A DNA stretch of 62,643 bases from Streptomyces sp. PKU-EA00015 (lineage in GTDB: Bacteria; Actinomycetota; Actinomycetes; Streptomycetales; Streptomycetaceae). Positions 58,830 through 62,643 of the stretch are shown in pieces; within the stretch, counting starts at the first letter, position 1, and each line of letters begins with the position of its first letter. The stretch lies in NCBI RefSeq assembly GCF_013387495.1, contig NZ_JABZEE010000059.1, positions 1 through 62,643 on the forward strand, given 5' to 3'. The position numbers and the translations under genes are program-made. The notes below the pieces were generated by a model. It worked only from the letters and a program-made list of their open reading frames with translations. It was not told the DNA's origin and searched no databases.

Positions 58830-60072
58830 TCAGACCCAGCGGCCGTTATCCAGGGCAGCGCCCGTTTCAGCGTCGCGGATGTCAATGCGCTGGTCGATGA
58901 TGCCGCTGACTTCGCGGCCGTCAAGGTAGGTGTGCGACTCAACCGTGATGATTGGCCTCTCGCTGCCTCGTCCCACGTTGGCGCGCAGGGTGTCCCACTG
59001 CTGCGCCGTGAACACCGGCTCTGGCTTCCCCGTGCCGTTGGCGACGAGGGAGAGGCCAGGCTGCAGGAATCCGCCGTCGTCGTACCAATGCGGGCTGCGG
59101 GACAGCCACTTCGCATAGGCGCGTGACGGGGATCCGTAGTCGGGGCGCCCCTTGATGTACGAGAGACCCCACTTGATCTGCATCATGGCGTTGGTCCGCC
59201 AGTCGGAGCCGGCGGACGCCGTGGCATTCCAGCGCCAGTTGGACTCCCCCTCCCACAGCTTCTTCAGCGGCCCGAATTGGTCCGGGCCCCATCCGTAGTT
59301 GGGGAGGATGTTCTTCGCGTAAGCCTGCGCCGCCCCGACGGCCGTCGCGTTGAAGCCTCCGCCGCTCGTCATGTACGGCATGGGGTCGACGGCTCGCCCG
59401 TTCTTCCGCGCCTCCAGGTGGAGGTGGGGGCCGGTGACATTGCCCGTCGCGCCGACGCGTCCGATCGACTGGCCCTGACGGACCCGCTTCCCGGAGGCTG
59501 CGCCGATGGAGGACATGTGGGCGTACAGGGAGGAGAGGCCACCACCGTGGTTGATCATCACGTGGTTGCCGTAGGGGCCTCCGCCCTTGGCCATGCTGAC
59601 GCGACCGTCGGCCACGGCCTTGATGATCGTTCCGACGGCTGCCGGGAAGTCCAGACCCGTGTGGCGGCCGGAGCTCCACATCGAGCCACGTCTTACCCGC
59701 CAGCGTCTCCATACGTGCGCGGAGACGTGCTAGCTGAGCGTCAACTCCCGTGTCCGAGAGCCGGACGTCCAGCTTCGGCATCGCGCGGAAGGCGGCTTCG
59801 AGCTTCATGCGCAGCGACCGGGCGAAGGCGCCTCCTGTGTCGGAGCCCTGCCTCGTTGCGGCTCGTTGCGCGGCGTTTCCGCCCTGCGTCACGGCGTTGG
59901 GGAGCGCAACGACGATGTGGCGGGACATCGCATCGCCCAAACGGCGTCCTGCGTCCTCCCCAACGCGATCGGCTGCGGGGAGAACAATCGCCCTCAGTCG
60001 GGGATGAAATGTTGGGGCGAGGGGAACGACGTCAACGGCTGCAGTTCCGACGACGTCCATGTCCGCGGCCAT
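58830..60072 (-). pseudogene. Phage tape-measure protein gene, internally deleted and frameshifted
   Basis: The gene starts at 60072 (MAADMDVVGTAAVDVVPLAP) and reads about 130 residues of tape-measure type, ending TLAGKTWLDVE. At about 59680 the coding sense jumps to another frame, which opens with MWSSGRHTGLDFPAAVG and continues to the stop at 58830. That part is an M23 peptidase domain (HTGLDF, HLHLEA) and a lytic-transglycosylase-like tail (LWEGESNWRWNATASAGSDWRTNAMMQI). Intact tape measures are usually far longer. A large internal deletion with frame loss is the simplest reading; the C-terminal part might still be made from a GTG/ATG near 59681. Confidence 0.8.
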
Positions 60073-60332
60073 CAGACGTCACCCAGCAGCGGGCCGACGT
60101 CGGATGGATGCTGGCGGCTGTTCAGGAGCCGTCGAAGGCCACCCAGCGCCTCCAGCGCTGCCGCCTTGTCCCGCGAAGGTGGCGCCTCGTCGATGGCGCG
60201 CTCCAGCCACACGAAGTCGGCGCAGGCGTCCGAGCAATGAACGGCTGGCAGAGCACTGCCGTCGATCATCACGAGCTGAGGGAAGAAATCGCACCCGTCG
60301 CGCGGGCACCGGTCGTCAAGGGCTGTCGTCAT
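60072..60332 (-). CDS. Small phage protein
   Basis: 86 residues, its stop overlapping the tape-measure start (ATGA). Cys residues in DDRCPRDGCDFFPQLVMIDG and AVHCSDACADFVWLERA suggest a zinc site. GAGGAGC lies before the ATG. In intact phages one or two small genes lie directly before the tape measure, so position fits a tail assembly-related protein, but the sequence gives no name. Confidence 0.75.
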   Translation of the reverse strand: MTTALDDRCPRDGCDFFPQLVMIDGSALPAVHCSDACADFVWLERAIDEAPPSRDKAAALEALGGLRRLLNSRQHPSDVGPLLGDV

Positions 60333-60356
60333 TGCTCCTCCTTGGGCATACGACGG

Positions 60357-60384
60357 AGGCCCGTAGCGCGTCCGCTACGGGCCT
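60357..60384. terminator. Hairpin between phage genes
   Basis: AGGCCCGTAGC (60357-60367) pairs exactly with 60374-60384 over a 6 nt loop, between the 41-residue fragment and the 86-residue gene. Confidence 0.7.
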
Positions 60385-60410
60385 CTCAGGTGGTCGGTGA
60401 TGTTCGGTTG

Positions 60411-60536
60411 TCAGCTCTGTCGCTGCAGCTCCGGGCTGCGCATTTCGTCGTCAGGGGTGACGACCGTTTCGGGCTCGCTCGCGTTGCGCCGGCGGCGCTT
60501 GGTTGGATCCTTCGGGGCGGGACCTCGTCCGGCCAT
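60411..60536 (-). pseudogene. N-terminal fragment of a phage terminase small subunit-like protein
   Basis: 41 codons from the ATG at 60536 with GGGAGG 5 nt upstream. The product begins MAGRGPAPKDPTKRRRRNAS, the typical start of P27-type terminase small subunits of actinophages, continues VVTPDDEMRSPEL and then stops (LQRQS). The DNA-binding and C-terminal parts are missing. It looks like the stump left when the packaging and head genes were lost, though a natural 41-residue protein cannot be excluded. Confidence 0.65.
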
Positions 60537-60595
60537 GTCGCCTCCCTTCAGGCTGATTGGGTCAGTTGCCTAAGCGGTGCGCCACAATCGCCGCT

Positions 60596-61141
60596 ATGGA
60601 TGCGGGATTGGCGGCAATCGTGGCTGGTGGTGTTGGAGCGGCTGGCGCCGCTGCGGCTGCATGGGCAGGCGGGTGGTGGACTTCCCGAAGCGCTTCTGAG
60701 CAACTGCGGTTCCAAGATAAGCAGGCTCGCCGTCAGCAGGTCTTCGAGCACGCGAAGGAGCGTCGCGCCACCAGACAAACCGCGTACACAGCACTGATTG
60801 CAGCGTCGCAAAAGCTTGTGGAGCAGATCAGGCAGCGAGACGAGGACGTGCAGTCCACGTGCAGCGAGATCGACAATCTTGCGACTCGCGTCAGTCTGGA
60901 GGGCCCGGTCTCTCTACTTGGCCCCCTGGAGCAGCTACGCCGCAGCTCACGCCTTTACGAGTTGACAGGCGTTTCACGTGCTGCGCGGAGCCACCTGGAG
61001 ACCGAAGACAGGTCCCAGGCGATCGAGCAGCGCACGCAAGCCGCGCGGTCCTTCGAGAAAGCGCTTTGGGCCTTCACGGACGCCGCGCGGCAGGCGCTCG
61101 ACGACTCAGGGACTGAGGCGACTACAGAAGACGGCGAATGA
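60596..61141 (+). CDS. Membrane-anchored coiled-coil protein, plus-strand cargo gene in the prophage
   Basis: 181 residues from the ATG at 60596. One N-terminal membrane segment (LAAIVAGGVGAAGAAAAAWAGGWW, about 4-27), then a charged helical region (RFQDKQARRQQVFEHAKERRATRQTAYTALIAASQKLVEQIRQ) predicted as coiled coil, and an acidic end. It is the only plus-strand gene in this part of the element, so it has its own promoter. Codon use is less GC-biased than the host. It resembles small hypothetical proteins seen on Streptomyces mobile DNA. A lysogeny cargo role is possible; function unknown. Confidence 0.75.
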   Translation: MDAGLAAIVAGGVGAAGAAAAAWAGGWWTSRSASEQLRFQDKQARRQQVFEHAKERRATRQTAYTALIAASQKLVEQIRQRDEDVQSTCSEIDNLATRVSLEGPVSLLGPLEQLRRSSRLYELTGVSRAARSHLETEDRSQAIEQRTQAARSFEKALWAFTDAARQALDDSGTEATTEDGE

Positions 61142-61724
61142 GGGGTTCCAAACCCGCAAGCACTGACGGGCTGTTGCCATGCCGGCGCCCCGTCATTGCG
61201 ATGTATCGGCCGGTCCCGTAGATCTCCACGGCCGTACCGTCAGGGCGTCGGATGCGGCGTCCCTGTCGGACATTCGCGTAGCCCCAGATGTGCAAGCCGT
61301 CGCCGGACGGGGACACCTCTACGTAGGTGGCGCCCGCGTCGCGCACGATGGCTGCGGCCCACGGGGCAAGTCGCCCGGTGAGCGGGTTCAAGCAGTGGTC
61401 CAGGTCAAGACAGACGATGTCGTCGACGTCGGAGAGGACGAAGCCCAGACCGGTGCCGACGGAGGAGGCGGACGCCTCCTCGTAGGTGCTCCAGGCGCGC
61501 GCGTTCGTCGACGAGGCAGCCTTGCCGGCGACCGTCAACGGGCGCTTGTCCGCGGCTCGTCGGACCCACCTGTCGCGGGTCTTCAGCTCCACGGGGAGCG
61601 GGTCCTTTTTCGCAGCACGATGCGCCGCCACCCTGCAGCGCGTAGAGCAGAAGCGCGCACGGTGCGAATGCCTCGCGCCGAGTCGTTCGCCGCAGCCCTC
61701 CCGGGCGCAAGTGGGTGTGTTCAT
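61122..61724 (-). CDS. Phage bifunctional primase-polymerase-like protein (AEP type)
   Basis: 200 residues. An N-terminal zinc-ribbon-like part (CAREGCGERLGARHSHRARFCSTRC, residues 6-30) is followed by a prim-pol core: GLGFVLSDVDDIVCLDLDHCLNP with the DxD metal motif (about 103-108), YVEVSPSGDGLHIWGY with the sxH motif, and VEIYGTGRYIAMTGRR. This is the D5/PrimPol N-terminal pattern of phage and plasmid primases, here as a short stand-alone protein without a helicase part. Its 3' end overlaps the convergent coiled-coil gene by 20 bp. Confidence 0.82.
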   Translation of the reverse strand: MNTPTCAREGCGERLGARHSHRARFCSTRCRVAAHRAAKKDPLPVELKTRDRWVRRAADKRPLTVAGKAASSTNARAWSTYEEASASSVGTGLGFVLSDVDDIVCLDLDHCLNPLTGRLAPWAAAIVRDAGATYVEVSPSGDGLHIWGYANVRQGRRIRRPDGTAVEIYGTGRYIAMTGRRHGNSPSVLAGLEPLIRRLL

Positions 61725-61733
61725 GGGTCCATT

Positions 61734-62201
61734 CTAGGGCGGCGTGTAACGGTAGTCTACCGTCTGACCTGCACTGATTTCAGGAGATCGCATACCGGGA
61801 CGCTGTGCGGTCGTCTCCCGATTCGGGGTCTCCGCCAGGCCGACGGGCCGGCGTTCGGGGCTCCGATTGTTGGCCTGCGATGCCTCGCGCTCCGGCCGAC
61901 GGCCGTCCTCATCAAGGCCGTGCTTTTCGCGGTAGCGGGCAGCTCCGTCGGCCGCACCTCCGCCGCTCCCCACTTCGACGCCCCGCGGACCGCCCACGCG
62001 CTGAGCCGGCGGAGTCGGGGCCGGCGTGCCGAACTCTGCGACGAAGGCGTCAGCGTCGGCGCGGAGTTCGTCCTCCGTCGTTCCCCGCAGTCGTGCTGAC
62101 TGCGAGGGGGTGAGCCCCTTCTCCATCGCGACACGGAGTCGGGCGAGTTCGACGAGAGCGGCGTCCCTCTGCTGCTCTGGGGTCTCTTGCTCAGGTTCCA
62201 T
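61734..62201 (-). CDS. Phage scaffold-like or head-associated protein
   Basis: 155 residues with GAGAGGACC before the ATG. Acidic helical start (MEPEQETPEQQRDAALVELARLR), then GLTPSQSARLRGTTEDELRADADAFVAEFG, a motif that resembles the end of the helical part in actinophage capsid scaffold proteins, then a Gly/Pro/Arg-rich low-complexity tail to the end. No cysteines. The match is by pattern only; a non-structural phage protein is also possible. It lies 20 bp after the upstream partial gene. Confidence 0.6.
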   Translation of the reverse strand: MEPEQETPEQQRDAALVELARLRVAMEKGLTPSQSARLRGTTEDELRADADAFVAEFGTPAPTPPAQRVGGPRGVEVGSGGGAADGAARYREKHGLDEDGRRPEREASQANNRSPERRPVGLAETPNRETTAQRPGMRSPEISAGQTVDYRYTPP

Positions 62202-62221
62202 TGATCTGTGGTCCTCTCGGG

Positions 62222-62643
62222 TCAGTGGTAGTAGGTCTGCGGCTTCTCATCCGGAACCGTGGCGTTCGCCTTCGGGCGCGGCGGAGTCGGGCCCGACAGG
62301 TCCAGGTGCGCGCTCCGCGAGTGCCCGTAGACCTGAGCCGGGCGCGGCGCCTGGACCGGCGTCACCGTCGGCGACAGGTCCCGCATGGGGCCGTTGTCGT
62401 CGTAGACGTTCGGGTCGTAGGCGTTGACTTCCGCCTCCAGGTCGACGAATGACGTCGGGACGTAGGCCGTGCCCAGGCGTGCGAGCCACACGAGATAGGC
62501 AATCGTGTAGCGCTGCGTCCGCATGACGTCCAGGAACTCCGCCGGGACGTCGTCGGCACGAAAACCCATGACTTCGCCGTGGCCCTCCATCTGCCACCGC
62601 CTGATGGCCATGCGCTTGGCAGAGGCGGTTGAGTCCGTGCCGG
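62222..62643 (-). CDS. Phage protein, C-terminal part (portal- or head-like), continues past the window
   Basis: The frame is open to the right edge; the last 140 codons are present, reading GTDSTASAKRMAIRRWQMEG, then FLDVMRTQRYTIAYLVWLARLGTAYVPTSF and a Pro-rich end. An internal ATG at 62611 exists but the sense continues upstream of it, so I treat the gene as partial. Position before the scaffold-like gene would suit a portal or head-maturation protein. I cannot assign it with confidence. Confidence 0.6.
   Translation of the reverse strand, partial: GTDSTASAKRMAIRRWQMEGHGEVMGFRADDVPAEFLDVMRTQRYTIAYLVWLARLGTAYVPTSFVDLEAEVNAYDPNVYDDNGPMRDLSPTVTPVQAPRPAQVYGHSRSAHLDLSGPTPPRPKANATVPDEKPQTYYH

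Noticed and set aside
56120..62643. Integrase or excisionase gene of the prophage
   Set aside because: No serine or tyrosine recombinase motif is found in any frame here; it must lie beyond the right edge or be lost.

Overview
The window is chromosomal DNA of a Streptomyces-like high-GC actinomycete. Evidence: third-position G/C bias in every frame, GTG and TTG starts, GTGA/ATGA gene overlaps, a tap-ureDGFCBA neighbourhood followed by bioF and bioBAD and then purB (an order I recall from Streptomyces coelicolor), and actinomycete families such as a mycothiol-dependent MDMPI enzyme, an ECF41 sigma factor, a PhoD phosphatase with a PhoP box, and a ydaO riboswitch in front of an NlpC/P60 hydrolase. 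The last 6.5 kb differs: lower GC, many short overlapping minus-strand genes and phage structural remnants.

Layout. 1-5.0 kb: secreted small protein (partial), nucleoside hydrolase, secreted serine hydrolase, PlsC acyltransferase, then a MITE-like 200 bp element abutting an IS481-family element; both lie at CTAG targets and share one CTAG. 5.0-11.5 kb: secreted tripeptidyl aminopeptidase and the urease operon ureABC-FGD on the minus strand, with a GlnR-like box upstream. 11.6-15.8 kb: TetR regulator with repeated operators and a divergent membrane protein, an orphan Phd/YefM-like antitoxin divergent from a ClpP paralogue that lacks the catalytic His, and a riboswitch-controlled NlpC/P60 protein. 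15.8-24.4 kb: LysE/LysR pair, anti-sigma-like ATPase, biotin genes (bioF divergent from bioBAD), VOC protein, methyltransferase, and a degenerate Fic-like/RHH toxin-antitoxin pair. 24.5-36.4 kb: GNAT, two CNNM/CorC-type transport proteins, MDMPI fusion, SGNH hydrolase, purB-mug, ROK and GntR regulators, ECF41 sigma factor, alpha/beta hydrolase. 36.5-56.1 kb: PhoD phosphatase, subtilisin, SWIM/DUF6493-like pair, ACT-GNAT protein, PLP lyase with divergent Lrp, DUF885 protein, rhodanese with divergent Lrp, sbcCD, YigZ, CoA-binding protein.

From about 56.1 kb the 3' end of the CoA-binding gene has an altered tail and host gene content stops. What follows to the window edge looks like one end of an integrated, decayed phage: DUF7848-like and CxxC small proteins, an XRE-DUF5753 regulator with a DUF6879-like partner, an internally deleted and frameshifted tape-measure gene ending in an M23 peptidase, a 41-residue terminase-small-subunit-like fragment, a primase-polymerase, a scaffold-like protein and a partial structural protein. 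A lone plus-strand membrane/coiled-coil gene sits among them. No integrase lies inside the window.

The points most worth following are the Phd-like regulator/ClpP (His to Gln)/102-residue protein locus, the degenerate Fic-like TA pair with a leaderless promoter, the nested CTAG insertions, and the cargo genes of the decayed prophage.
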